From assembly GCF_000739575.1 (NCBI RefSeq), contig NZ_BBJO01000067.1, positions 1 through 34,749 of the forward strand: a stretch of 34,749 nucleotides of DNA. Reading direction: 5' to 3'. A program made the position numbers and the translations under genes. Under the pieces are notes generated by a model. That model was given only the letters and a program-made list of their open reading frames with translations. It did no database searches and was not told the DNA's origin. The stretch is from Halobellus rufus. Its GTDB lineage: Archaea > Halobacteriota > Halobacteria > Halobacteriales > Haloferacaceae. Positions 10,903 to 19,499 of the stretch are shown piece by piece; positions within the stretch are counted from its first letter, which is position 1, and every line of letters begins with the position of its first letter.

Positions 10903-12648
10903 CTACTCGCCGCCGAGCGCCGCGAGGTCGAACTCGAAGGCCGCGACCGGCAGTTCGAGGTCGTGCTCGACGAGCACCTTCGGGTGCAGTTCGCCGACGA
11001 CGCCGGCAGATTCACCGTCGATCTCGACGGCGGCGACGCGCCCGTCGATGAACGAGGGGTGCTCGGTCGGCGGCGTCTCCAGCTCCACGTCGAAGTCGCG
11101 GCAGACCGCCTGCAGACGCGCCTTCGCGTCCTCGTAGGTCGCGTCGTGCCGCGCCAGCACGCCCGCGACGTGGCGGCGCTCGCGGACGCGGGTGTTCACG
11201 TCGTCGTCGCGCTCGGCGACGAGGCCGACCTCCGCAAGGTCCTGCGGGTACGCGCGATGGGTGTTGTTCTCCAAGACCATCACCAGCGACGGCAGCGCCC
11301 ACGGGCGGAGGATCTCGTAGTCCTCGCTGTATGGCTCGGTGATCCGGACCGGGTCGCCGCCGCCGAGGTAGTCGCCGCCGGCCTCGACGTGCATCCGGTC
11401 GTAGGCCTCGGCCTCGCTCGTCATGTGGAAGTTCAGCAGGTCCTCGAAACCGAGACCGGTGAGGACGTTCCGCGTGGCCGCTTCGAGCCGCGAGCGCTCG
11501 TGGCGACCCCCGACGGTCCCCACGTCGGGGTACCGGGGTTCGAGTTCGTCGAAGCCGTACGCGCGTCCGACGTCGTCGATGAGGTCCAGCGGGTGCAGGA
11601 CGTCGACGCGGTACGGCGGGATCGACACCTCGTAGGTCGTGCTGACGTTGTCCTCGGCGTCCGCGACGACCGCGTCGAGCCCGGAGCGAGCGAAGAGATC
11701 GACCACCTCGTCGTCCGTGAACTCGACGCCGAGCATCGTCTCGATGCGGTCGTGAGTGACCGACTTGGTCTCGACGTCGAAGTCCGGGCGGACGAGCGTT
11801 CGCTCGCCCTCCGGCGACGACGCGCCGTACTCGATCTCGACCTCCTCGATCGTCGCGCCGCGCGCGGAGAGCGCGTAGCAGATGATGTTGCACATCCGGT
11901 CGATCGTCCACTGATCCGTGCCCGTGAGTTCGACGAGCAGGTCCCGCGAGTCCGTCGAGACCTCGGTCCGGCGACCGTTGATGACCGGCGGGAACGAGAA
12001 CAGCCCGAGTTCGTCGTAGATCGCCGGGTAGCGGTCGTACTCGGCGACGAGGTCGGCGTACGTCCGGCCGGTGTCGTGCTCTTCGAGCACCTCGGCGGGC
12101 GTCAGTTCCCGGTCGCTGTCGAGCGGGACGAACGTGTCGCCGTCGGGGTCGATTCCGGTGTAGGTGATGGAGTTGCCGTCTCCCTCCTCTGTCAGGGCGT
12201 CGCCCTTGATCGCGACGAGGTCGTGGATGCCGATCGCGCCCTTCGCGCGCTTGCGACCCATCGTCGCGTGGAGCTTCTCCTGCAACTGAATCAGCGAGTC
12301 CAGCGCGGCCTCGTCGAGGTCGACGCCGCGGACGATCGCGCCCGTCACGTACGGCCGCTCGTCGGGGACGTCCTCGTCGACGACGTACGTGAAGTCGGGG
12401 TCGTTGGTGTCGGGGACGGCCACGCCGCGCGCGTCGCCGTAGTGGTATCGCAGCGAGCGCGCGACGCCCTCGACCGACAGTCGGTCGAGCCGGTCGGGCC
12501 CGAACTCGAACTGCAGCAGGCCCTCCTCGGTCTCGCCCTCGTACTCCAGTCCGAGGCCGAACAGGTCGGACTTCAGTTCCTCGTCGCCCTTCTCCTCGTG
12601 GCCGGTCAGTTCCCGAAGCTCGTCGGGATCGATGTCGACGACTGGCAT
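10903..12648 (-). CDS. pheT: phenylalanine--tRNA ligase beta subunit
   Basis: PheT is the non-catalytic partner in the alpha2-beta2 PheRS, with tRNA-binding and editing-like B3/B4 domains and a B5 domain. The 581-residue length is that of archaeal/eukaryotic-type PheT, which lacks the bacterial C-terminal anticodon domain. Recognisable parts are MPVVDIDPDEL at the start, HATMGRKRAKGAIGIHD (about residues 130-146), FPPVINGRRTEV (about 215-226), and SIPPYRVDVLHPLDLIDDVGRAYG (B5, about 358-381) in two adjoining pieces. The frame stays open upstream to 12765. The start is nevertheless ATG at 12648, which matches the family N-terminus and overlaps the pheS stop by one base. Confidence 0.96.
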   Translation of the reverse strand: MPVVDIDPDELRELTGHEEKGDEELKSDLFGLGLEYEGETEEGLLQFEFGPDRLDRLSVEGVARSLRYHYGDARGVAVPDTNDPDFTYVVDEDVPDERPYVTGAIVRGVDLDEAALDSLIQLQEKLHATMGRKRAKGAIGIHDLVAIKGDALTEEGDGNSITYTGIDPDGDTFVPLDSDRELTPAEVLEEHDTGRTYADLVAEYDRYPAIYDELGLFSFPPVINGRRTEVSTDSRDLLVELTGTDQWTIDRMCNIICYALSARGATIEEVEIEYGASSPEGERTLVRPDFDVETKSVTHDRIETMLGVEFTDDEVVDLFARSGLDAVVADAEDNVSTTYEVSIPPYRVDVLHPLDLIDDVGRAYGFDELEPRYPDVGTVGGRHERSRLEAATRNVLTGLGFEDLLNFHMTSEAEAYDRMHVEAGGDYLGGGDPVRITEPYSEDYEILRPWALPSLVMVLENNTHRAYPQDLAEVGLVAERDDDVNTRVRERRHVAGVLARHDATYEDAKARLQAVCRDFDVELETPPTEHPSFIDGRVAAVEIDGESAGVVGELHPKVLVEHDLELPVAAFEFDLAALGGE

Positions 12649-14159
12649 CAGTAAGTCACCTCCGCGCCGCGGAGGAAGTCGAGGTCCGCGAGCGTCCCGT
12701 GCAGGTCGCGGATGTCCTCCGCGCCCGTGGTGAGCATCGCGAGTCGCTCCAAGGCGAGGCCCCACGCCATCACGTCGTGCTCGACGCCGAGCGGTTCCAA
12801 CACCTCGTCCCGGAACATTCCTGAATTGCCGATCTCGATCAGTTCGCCCGTCGTGGGGTGCCGCCCGAACAGCTCGAAGGACGGCTCCGTGTAGGGGTTG
12901 TAGTGCGGTTTGAACTGGATGTCCGTGATCCCGAACTGCTCGTAGAACTCGACGAAGGTCCCCATCAGATCGCGAACGGAGAGGTCCTCGGCCATCACCC
13001 AGCCCTCGATCTGGAAGAATTCGAGGAGATGCGTCGCGTCGAGCGTGTCGTTGCGGTACACCTTCTCGACGGAGAAGAACCGCTGCGGCGGTTCGAGGTC
13101 GCCGACCTGGGTACCGGAGAGATAGCGCATCGACAGCGACGTGGTGTGCCCGCGCAGCGCGATGGCTCGGGCGAAGTCCTCAGACCACGGCGAGTGGTAG
13201 CCGTCGCCGTCCTCGCCGACGCCCTCGCGGTGGGCGCTCTCGACGCGGTCGACGAGGTCCTCGGGGAGGTCATCGATCGGCGGCACGTCGAGCGCGAAGC
13301 GGTCCCAGTGGGTCCGCGCCGGGTGGTCCTGCGGCATGAACAGGCAGTCGTTGATCCAGAAGTCGGCGTCGGCGTGGGGGCCGTCCATCTCCTGGAAGCC
13401 CATCCCGACGAGGACGTCCTTCACGCGCTCGGCGGTCTGGCGGAGGACGTGCGTCTTGCCGCCGCGGACCTCGGGCGCGTCGGCCTCGACGTTGTACTCG
13501 GTGAACTCGACGTCCTCCCACTCCCCGGAGGTGAGCATCTCCGGCGTCAGGCGGTCGACCGTTTCGGCGGCCTCGACGCCCTCCATCAGCGCCGTGACGC
13601 CCGCGTCGGTCAGCGTGACCGAGCGGACCGTCCGCTCGTGGCGTTCGAGGAGGTTCCGCGAGACGAGTTGATCGAGGTCCTCGTCGTCGACGTCGACGGG
13701 ATCCTCACCGCCCGCGAGGGCGATCAGGGCGACCGCCTCGGGGTCGGATTCGGGGTCGGCGTCGCCGTCGGCCGCGAGTTCGCCGCTGTCGATTTCCCCG
13801 TAGCCCTTGCGCCCGAAGTTCGCCAGCGCGATGTCGACCTCGGGGCCGTCGAGTTCGGCCGCGCCGATGACGCGGCCCATCTGGACCGGTTCCTCGGCCG
13901 CGCCGGCCTCGACGGCGGCGCGGTACAGTCGTATCTCGGGCAGTCCGGCGTCGACGTACGCGCGGCCCTCCTCGGTCAGTTCGTACTCGACGGACTCGGT
14001 CTCGGTGACGTCGACGAGCCCGTCGTCGCGAAGCTCGAAGACGGCCTGCGTCGCCGTCTCCGGCTTCAGTCCGGTCTCCTCGGCGAGTCGATCGATCGGC
14101 TGTTCCTCCGTCGCGCTCGCGGCGTTCAGCACCGCGACCTGTGGTTCGGGTAGTTTCAT
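12648..14159 (-). CDS. pheS: phenylalanine--tRNA ligase alpha subunit
   Basis: This is the catalytic class II subunit of PheRS, 503 residues. The first 220 residues are winged-helix repeats typical of archaeal/eukaryotic PheS, which contact tRNA. The catalytic core follows: DFWINDCLFMPQDHPAR (about residues 263-279), motif 2 around FFSVEKVYRND (Arg about 369), NPYTEPSFELF (about 419-429), and motif 3 with GLALERLAM (Arg about 472). It is first in the pheS-pheT operon; its TGA shares a base with the pheT ATG, indicating translational coupling. No clear TATA box is seen upstream. Confidence 0.96.
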   Translation of the reverse strand: MKLPEPQVAVLNAASATEEQPIDRLAEETGLKPETATQAVFELRDDGLVDVTETESVEYELTEEGRAYVDAGLPEIRLYRAAVEAGAAEEPVQMGRVIGAAELDGPEVDIALANFGRKGYGEIDSGELAADGDADPESDPEAVALIALAGGEDPVDVDDEDLDQLVSRNLLERHERTVRSVTLTDAGVTALMEGVEAAETVDRLTPEMLTSGEWEDVEFTEYNVEADAPEVRGGKTHVLRQTAERVKDVLVGMGFQEMDGPHADADFWINDCLFMPQDHPARTHWDRFALDVPPIDDLPEDLVDRVESAHREGVGEDGDGYHSPWSEDFARAIALRGHTTSLSMRYLSGTQVGDLEPPQRFFSVEKVYRNDTLDATHLLEFFQIEGWVMAEDLSVRDLMGTFVEFYEQFGITDIQFKPHYNPYTEPSFELFGRHPTTGELIEIGNSGMFRDEVLEPLGVEHDVMAWGLALERLAMLTTGAEDIRDLHGTLADLDFLRGAEVTY

Positions 14160-14542
14160 ATCGTGTGTTCTCGCGGCAGCGTCAGTCGTTGTCGCGTCTA
14201 CCGACCGGCCGCCAGTTAGCAGTTCCGAAGACTGCGGATCGATCCGTCTCCGTCGAGGGGCGTCCGCGGCCGATCGGCGCGTCGGCGATCCAACCGGATC
14301 GAATCGGGCGATTTTCCCGCCGACCCCGGTGCGCCCTCGTGGGCGACAGCGCGGGACTCGGCGGCTCCGCCGCCCTCAGTCGATCCGGAAAAAGAAACCG
14401 GACCCGTCGCCGTCGGTCGGTCGTGCGTCGATACCGCGCGCGTGTGGGTCGGGTCCGGAGCGCATACGCGAGAGAGTCCGGTCGGCGAGTAAAACGGTTC
14501 CGAAAGCGTGCGAGGTGCTCACACGTGTCGCTGACGCGGCAC
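14160..14542. other. intergenic region between divergent pheS and the amphi-Trp gene, no gene seen
   Basis: This is about 380 bases of GC-rich sequence. Reading frames cross it but lack family resemblance or start signals. I see no tRNA cloverleaf, repeat array or clear pheS TATA box. A small RNA cannot be excluded by eye. Confidence 0.4.
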
Positions 14543-14552
14543 GTGTTTATCA
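14543..14552 (+). promoter_or_regulatory. promoter of the amphi-Trp gene
   Basis: GTGTTTATCA is a good TATA box centred about 28 bases before the ATG at 14576. The transcript should begin at or within a few bases of the start codon. Confidence 0.6.
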
Positions 14553-14575
14553 GGCGGGCGGTCCTAACAGAACGT

Positions 14576-14863
14576 ATGCCCGAAGAAGTGCTGTTCAAAT
14601 CCGAGAGCCGACAGAGCAGAGAGGAGATCGCCGCATACCTACGGTCGGTCGCCGACAAACTGGAGTCCGGCGAAGCCATCACCCTCAGCGCCGGCGGCGA
14701 GTCGGTGACGATGGAGCCGCCCGCGCAGCCGACGTTCGAGGTGAAGGCCGAGCGCGAGGGCCCGACGGGCGCGCCCGGCGAACTGAGCATCGAACTCGAA
14801 CTGGAGTGGGACGAGGACGGCGGAGACGGCGACGCAGCAGACGGCGACCTGTCGATCGAGTAA
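14576..14863 (+). CDS. amphi-Trp domain-containing protein
   Basis: This 95-residue acidic protein begins PEEVLFKSESRQSREEIA and continues AAYLRSVADKLESG. That is the hallmark of the amphi-Trp domain family, common as single small proteins in haloarchaea. A helix (about residues 12-30) is followed by beta-rich segments (ITLSAGGESVTME, PTFEVKAERE, GELSIELELEW). The function of the family is unknown to me. The tail is Asp/Glu/Gly-rich and low in complexity. Translation is chosen from the ATG at 14576 because a TATA box sits at the leaderless distance. It converges with trpS, 21 bases apart. Confidence 0.85.
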   Translation: MPEEVLFKSESRQSREEIAAYLRSVADKLESGEAITLSAGGESVTMEPPAQPTFEVKAEREGPTGAPGELSIELELEWDEDGGDGDAADGDLSIE

Positions 14864-14884
14864 GCGCGCGGCGGCAGCGACGGC

Positions 14885-16540
14885 TCAGTCGTCGCCGGGC
14901 GCGACGCCCCGGCGCGGCGATTCGAGCGTGATGTCGAGATCCGCGAGCACCGCCTCGGCCTCCTCGCGTTTCTCCTGGTGGTCTTCGAGGAACTCGCGCA
15001 TCAGCTCGGCGGCCTGCTCCTTGCAGCCGCCACAGAGGCGCTCGCCGCCGACGCACTCGTCGTAGACCTCCTTCGCGAAGTCGTCGTCGTCGCCCGCGAG
15101 CAGGTAGGCGTAGAGTTCGTAGACCGGGCACTCGTCGGCTCGCCCGCCCAGTTCGCGCTGCTCCTCGGCGGTGTCGCGGCCGCCGGTCGTCGCCGATTTG
15201 ACCTTGTCGTACCCCTCCTCGGGGTCGTCGAGTAGGGAGATGTGCGACGCCGGGATCGACGAGGACATCTTTCCGCCGGTGAGGCCGGTCATGAAGCGGT
15301 GGTAGATCGACGACGGCGGGACGAAGCCGTAGCCGCCGTGATCGAGTTCGATCTCCCGCGCCAACTCGTCGGCCGCCGCGGCGTCGAGGTCGAAGGCGTC
15401 GACGTGCTCGTCGTAGCGGCGCTTCTCGCCGTCGATCGCTTCGATCAGCGCCTCGAAGGCGTCCTCGGTCGCGTTGCGGTTCAGGAAGCGGACGCGGGGA
15501 CGAAGCGGCTCCATCCCGCCGTTTTCGAGCTTTTCGACTGCCGAGGCGACGACGTCGTCGCCAGCGACGACGCCCAGTTCGTCCAGCGAGTCCGCCTCGC
15601 CGTCGGCGCGCTCGGCGAGCCACTCGCCGGCCTCCCCACAGCGGGGCGTGTCTGGGTCGTCGGCGTACTCCGCGCGGGCCTCGTAGACCGCGCCGACGAG
15701 CGCGCGCTCGGCGTCGTCGAGTTCGAAGCTCGCGTACGCCTCGGTCACCTTGAAGAAGCGCATCCGCGCGGCGAGGTCGCGCGCGAAGCGGACGTGCGGG
15801 TCCTGATCGGGGCCCACGGGGATGACCGTCGGCTTCGGGGAGTCCAGTTGCGGGTAGAGGATGTCGGCCATCTGCGTGACGACCGACTGCATGTGCGAGA
15901 CGTTGGTCTCGCCGTCGAACCCGTAGATGCCCTGGAACTCCGAGAAGTTCGCCTTCGAGCCGAGTTCGAAGGCGAGGTCCTGCAGCTCTCGGTTGTCGGA
16001 TTGGCGGTACAATTCGCCCTCCTCGGGGTCGAATCCGAGCGCGAGCAGGCTCAGGAGGTAATCGCGGGCGTGCTCGTCGATCTCCTCCCAGCTCATCCCG
16101 CGGGCGGAGTGCGCTTCGAGGTCGGCGATCAGCCCGTAGGCGTCCGCGCCCTGCGCCTGATGCCAGATGATCTCGTCGAAGACGAGCTTGTGGCCGATAT
16201 GCGGGTCCCCGGTCGGCATAAAGCCCGAGAGGACCGCGGCGTCCTCGCCCTCGCGGAGCGCCTCGGCGACGGGGTCGTAGTCGCGGTGCCCGAAGATGAC
16301 GCCGCGGCGCATCAGGTAGTGAGGGTTCGGGACCTCGGGGAGCACGTCGTCGAACTCCTCGATGCCGAACTCCTCGAAGAGCTTTCGGTAGTCGGAGACC
16401 GTCGAGGAACCCCAGGGGTCGAGCGCGACGTCGTCGGCACCGGCGGCGGAGTCGCTCTCTGCGCCGCCGTCGGTCGCCACCGGACGCGACTGATTGTCGG
16501 GCTCATCCTCGCGCTCGCGGGCGTCGTGGTCTCGTGTCAT
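14885..16540 (-). CDS. trpS: tryptophan--tRNA ligase
   Basis: This is the class I synthetase for tRNA-Trp. The nucleotide site is MPTGDPHIGHK with HIGH at residues 114-117. The tryptophan pocket and dimer region include VGPDQDPHVRFARD (about 242-255). KMSSS is at 424-428 in TGLTGGKMSSS. A C-terminal cysteine cluster CGGC is near residue 505. At 551 residues it is longer than the usual archaeal TrpS (about 375-430), because of a disordered acidic head (1-45) and an extra segment of roughly 130 residues (about 266-405) before the KMSSS region. The ATG lies inside the endA stop (ATGA, 4-base overlap), so trpS is translated coupled to endA. Confidence 0.95.
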   Translation of the reverse strand: MTRDHDAREREDEPDNQSRPVATDGGAESDSAAGADDVALDPWGSSTVSDYRKLFEEFGIEEFDDVLPEVPNPHYLMRRGVIFGHRDYDPVAEALREGEDAAVLSGFMPTGDPHIGHKLVFDEIIWHQAQGADAYGLIADLEAHSARGMSWEEIDEHARDYLLSLLALGFDPEEGELYRQSDNRELQDLAFELGSKANFSEFQGIYGFDGETNVSHMQSVVTQMADILYPQLDSPKPTVIPVGPDQDPHVRFARDLAARMRFFKVTEAYASFELDDAERALVGAVYEARAEYADDPDTPRCGEAGEWLAERADGEADSLDELGVVAGDDVVASAVEKLENGGMEPLRPRVRFLNRNATEDAFEALIEAIDGEKRRYDEHVDAFDLDAAAADELAREIELDHGGYGFVPPSSIYHRFMTGLTGGKMSSSIPASHISLLDDPEEGYDKVKSATTGGRDTAEEQRELGGRADECPVYELYAYLLAGDDDDFAKEVYDECVGGERLCGGCKEQAAELMREFLEDHQEKREEAEAVLADLDITLESPRRGVAPGDD

Positions 16541-17658
16541 GGGGTCAGTCGGGCTACCGAGAGCCAGTCTATCTGGCCGTTCGCCGCGGTGAGCGCAAAA
16601 ACCATTCGCTTCCGGACCCCGCCGGCCAGCCGGACGTCCAGAGAGAGGTCACGCGGGTAGAACGCGTGCCCCGGCGCGAGCACGCGCACGAGGTCCGTCG
16701 AGTGGCTCAGCGAGTCGACGTCCGTGAACTCCTCGTAGACGCGGAAGTCCGCACCGAACTTGAAGCCGCTCTTGGGGACGACTCCGCGGTCCCGGAGTGC
16801 GGCGTACGTCCGCAGCCGGCGGTCGAACCGCTCTCCCTCGACGTCGCGGCCGAGCGCGACGACCGACGCGCTCTCGACGTCGACGACGCCGCGCTCGGCG
16901 AGGTACGCGCCCTCGACGAGCGAGAGCTGTATCGGCCCCTCGTCGGCGTTGCGGCCGAACAGCCGCTGGCCGTAGAAGTGGTTCTCGTAGAGGTCGTCGG
17001 CGTCGTAGCAGACCACGCGGTCCTCCAGCAGGTCGGCGTCGACCTCGGTGGGGAGGTCGTCTCCGATGTCCGTCGCGAGGTCGTCGTCGGACGAACTGGC
17101 GGTCGCCCCCTCTGTGTCGCCGAGCGTCGGCTCGTCGTCCGTCTCGAAGTACGTCAGGTCGCCGTCCTCGTCGACGACCGCGAGGACGACCTCACCGAGC
17201 GAGGAGACCGAGACGGACTCCCGCTCGCCAACCACGCGGACCCGGTAGGCGACCTCGTCGTCCCAGGGGCCCTTCCCGCGGGGGTAGACGACGAAATCGA
17301 CGTCGGTGTCGTTGGCGACGGCAGCGTCGACCCCGGGCCAGTCCTCTCGCGCGGGCGAGAGGTAGAACCCGCGGTCGCGGAGGTCCTTGTAGACCGCAAA
17401 GCGGAGCGCCGCGCCCGTCCGCACCAGAAACGCGCGGAAGTCCAGCCGCGCCTCGTCCGCCGCGTCCGGGGCGGCTTCCGCGTCCGCTTCGTCGACGACG
17501 GCGTCCAGATCCTCGCGCGAGAGGAGGTGCGCCGCCTCGACGGGTGCCAGTTCGATGCGGTTTCGATCGAGCGGGCGGCCGTACCCGCGGGCGTCGTAGA
17601 ACCGCTGTCTGGCGTCGCCGCCGACGCGGACCACGCCGTCGGCCAGTGTCCCGTCCAT
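16537..17658 (-). CDS. endA: tRNA-intron (splicing) endonuclease
   Basis: EndA cuts the two bulges of bulge-helix-bulge RNA, removing tRNA introns and processing rRNA precursors. At 373 residues it is the haloarchaeal form, two fused repeats acting as a homodimer. The C-terminal repeat keeps the catalytic triad: Tyr308 (FRVY), His319 (LSHSTDLV) and Lys350 (VRKRMVFA). The N-terminal repeat (about 1-170) is degenerate and structural. A disordered Asp/Ser linker lies at about 172-205. The frame is open further upstream, but ATG at 17658 gives the family-like N-terminus. It is transcribed before trpS with a 4-base overlap. Suitable substrates, the pre-16S and pre-23S stems, lie in this same window. 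Confidence 0.94.
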   Translation of the reverse strand: MDGTLADGVVRVGGDARQRFYDARGYGRPLDRNRIELAPVEAAHLLSREDLDAVVDEADAEAAPDAADEARLDFRAFLVRTGAALRFAVYKDLRDRGFYLSPAREDWPGVDAAVANDTDVDFVVYPRGKGPWDDEVAYRVRVVGERESVSVSSLGEVVLAVVDEDGDLTYFETDDEPTLGDTEGATASSSDDDLATDIGDDLPTEVDADLLEDRVVCYDADDLYENHFYGQRLFGRNADEGPIQLSLVEGAYLAERGVVDVESASVVALGRDVEGERFDRRLRTYAALRDRGVVPKSGFKFGADFRVYEEFTDVDSLSHSTDLVRVLAPGHAFYPRDLSLDVRLAGGVRKRMVFALTAANGQIDWLSVARLTP

Positions 17659-18028
17659 ACTCGTTCTGGGAGTCGGCGAGGACATAGGGGCTGCGATCGT
17701 ACGGGAGCTACGCAACGGATCGTGACGCGGCGGACAGCAGCGTGGACACCGTCGCGGTACCACTGCAAGCCCTCGTCCGGTCGACTCGATGCGCTCGATT
17801 CTCTCCTCGTCGCTCCCGTCGCTCGCTCCTGCGGTGCTTACGTCGCGCGTCTTCGCCGACCGGGCGGCCCCTTGCGATCCCGCCCGACCGCACCGCCTCA
17901 CCCTCCCCAGCCGACTCCTCGCTCACGGCGTTCGCTCGTCGCCCCTCGCGCGCCGTGGCCCCGCGACAGAGCGCGCGGCAGCACGCGCCCGAGCGTCGGG
18001 CGGGCGGTCGTAGCAGCGTTTTCGGAGG
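17659..18028. other. intergenic region upstream of endA, no gene seen
   Basis: This is about 370 bases of GC-rich sequence. Reading frames here are rich in Arg/Ser/Pro and match no family. A weak CCTATGT element (about 17682-17688) could be the endA TATA box. I see no RNA gene. Confidence 0.35.
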
Positions 18029-18769
18029 CTATCCCTCGAACCGATCGCACGTCGCGTCGAGACACCGCCGCCCGCGGGGAGTCTCGAAGACCGGCAGGCC
18101 GCACTCGCAGTCGTCGACGACGACGCCCGCGGGGATCGCGAAGGCGCTCTCGCAGTCGGGGTAGGCGTCGCACCCGGCGAGCAGGCGGCCGCCTCGGCGG
18201 ATGATTCGGAGGTCGGACCCGCAGTCCGGACAGGTCCACTCGCCGTCGAACCGCTCGCGGACGGCGTCGTCGAGCGACTCACACGAGCGGTCGATGCAGA
18301 TCTCGAAGGGCTCCCCGGCCTCCGCGCGGATCTTCGGCAGGCCGCAGGCGTCGCACGCGTCGTCGAGGATCGTCGCGCCCGCCGGGAGCGAGTAGCGGAC
18401 GTCGGTGTCGAGCCCGCGAACGTCGCCGCCGGCGCGGACGAGTTGCTCGCCCGTCTCGGGGTGCGTGCCGACCGGAACGCCCGCCTCGGTGACGGGGTAC
18501 TCGGCCCACCCCGCCGTCTCGTGGGAGGCGACGCGGAGGACTTGCTCGCCCGCGCGGGCGACGAGACCGAACCCGTCGTCGTCGGTCTCGACCGTGAGCG
18601 AATCGGGGCGCGTCAGCCACGTCACGGGCTGGTAGCCGTCGGCGTCGTGAACCAGTACCGTGCGGTCGGGCTTGACCACGACCGCGACGCGGCCGCGTTG
18701 GGTGCGGGCGCGAGCGCCCTCGAAGGTCGTCGTACAGTCGCCGGCGAAGACGCGAATCGTCTCGGACAT
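18029..18769 (-). CDS. NucS N-terminal-like domain fused to topoisomerase-type zinc fingers
   Basis: This is a 246-residue protein. The first ~80 residues (VFAGDCTTTFEGARA, then VVVKPDRTVLVHD and GYQPVTW) match the N-terminal, DNA-binding domain of the archaeal mismatch endonuclease NucS. The nuclease domain is missing. Three C4 zinc fingers of the topoisomerase IA C-terminal kind follow: Cys139/142/158/163, 180/183/200/206 and 221/223/236/241. No toprim or other catalytic part is present. It is therefore probably a DNA-binding accessory protein; it is often labelled a topoisomerase-related protein. The start at 18769 is chosen by the TATA box at 18795-18804 and the family N-terminus. It is divergent from the HAD gene. 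Confidence 0.82.
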   Translation of the reverse strand: MSETIRVFAGDCTTTFEGARARTQRGRVAVVVKPDRTVLVHDADGYQPVTWLTRPDSLTVETDDDGFGLVARAGEQVLRVASHETAGWAEYPVTEAGVPVGTHPETGEQLVRAGGDVRGLDTDVRYSLPAGATILDDACDACGLPKIRAEAGEPFEICIDRSCESLDDAVRERFDGEWTCPDCGSDLRIIRRGGRLLAGCDAYPDCESAFAIPAGVVVDDCECGLPVFETPRGRRCLDATCDRFEG

Positions 18770-18794
18770 ACGGCGGGCGTGGCCCCGTCTTCGG

Positions 18795-18825
18795 TGATAA
18801 GGGCTCTCACGAAGCTCTTTGAACG
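18795..18825. promoter_or_regulatory. divergent promoters for the zinc-finger protein and HAD hydrolase genes
   Basis: Minus strand: CCCTTATCACC (18795-18804), about 26-35 bases before the ATG at 18769. Plus strand: CTCTTTGAAC (18816-18825), about 20-29 bases before the ATG at 18845. Both predict leaderless mRNAs from a 75-base gap. Confidence 0.5.
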
Positions 18826-18844
18826 AGGGCGGTTTGCCACCTGT

Positions 18845-19498
18845 ATGGACGTTCCCGACGACGCGGTGTTGTTCGATATGGACGGCGTGCTGGTCGACTC
18901 CGAGACGTACTGGCACCGCTTCGAGGACGAGTGGGTGTTCGCGGAGGCGATCGAATCGGGCGACCCGGCCCACGAGGAGATCACCGGGACGCCGTACTAC
19001 GAGATCTACGACTACCTGACGGAGACGTACGGGACAGCCGTGAGCAAGGACGAGTTCACCGCGAAGTACGAGGAGCGCGCGGAGTCGCTGTACGGCGAGC
19101 AGGTCGAGTTGACCGAGGGCGTCCAGGCGCTGTTCGAGGCGATCCGCGCAGACGGGCGGAAACTCGCGATCGTCTCCTCGGCGCGGCGCTCGTGGATCGA
19201 CATCGTCCGCGAGCGGTTCGACCTCGACCCCCTCGATCTCGTCTTGAGCGCCGAGGAGATCGACCGACCCGGAAAGCCCGAGCCGTACATTTACGAGCAC
19301 GCCGCGGCCGAGTTGGGGCTCGATCCAGCGGAGTGCGTCGTCGTCGAGGACTCGGTCAACGGCATCGAATCGGCCGTCCGCGCGGGCGCGTTCACGGTCG
19401 GCTTCCGCTCGACGCACAACGCCGAGTTGGATCTCTCGCGCGCGGACGTCGTCGTCGACGGGGGAATGGCGGAACTGCGGGACCTGCTTCTGGGCTGA
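18845..19498 (+). CDS. HAD-family hydrolase
   Basis: This 217-residue haloacid dehalogenase-like phosphatase has all four motifs. Motif I is FDMDGVLVDS with nucleophile Asp11 and Asp13. Motif II is IVSSA (about residue 107). Motif III is the Lys in PGKPEPYIY (about 139-147). Motif IV is VVEDSVNGIESA (about 164-175). A helical cap lies between motifs I and II (about 20-90). The pattern is that of the beta-phosphoglucomutase/phosphoglycolate phosphatase-like subgroup. The substrate cannot be read from sequence. Its stop is one base from the end of the convergent helicase gene. Confidence 0.9.
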   Translation: MDVPDDAVLFDMDGVLVDSETYWHRFEDEWVFAEAIESGDPAHEEITGTPYYEIYDYLTETYGTAVSKDEFTAKYEERAESLYGEQVELTEGVQALFEAIRADGRKLAIVSSARRSWIDIVRERFDLDPLDLVLSAEEIDRPGKPEPYIYEHAAAELGLDPAECVVVEDSVNGIESAVRAGAFTVGFRSTHNAELDLSRADVVVDGGMAELRDLLLG

Positions 19499-19499
19499 G

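Noticed and set aside
10963..12654. Long plus-strand frames opposite pheT, pheS (12858-14153) and trpS (15242-16660)
   Set aside because: All are antisense to well-recognised synthetases and show no domain pattern or start signals.
12649..12765. N-terminal extension of PheT
   Set aside because: The extra residues are an out-of-frame reading of pheS. The family start MPVVDIDPDEL begins at 12648.
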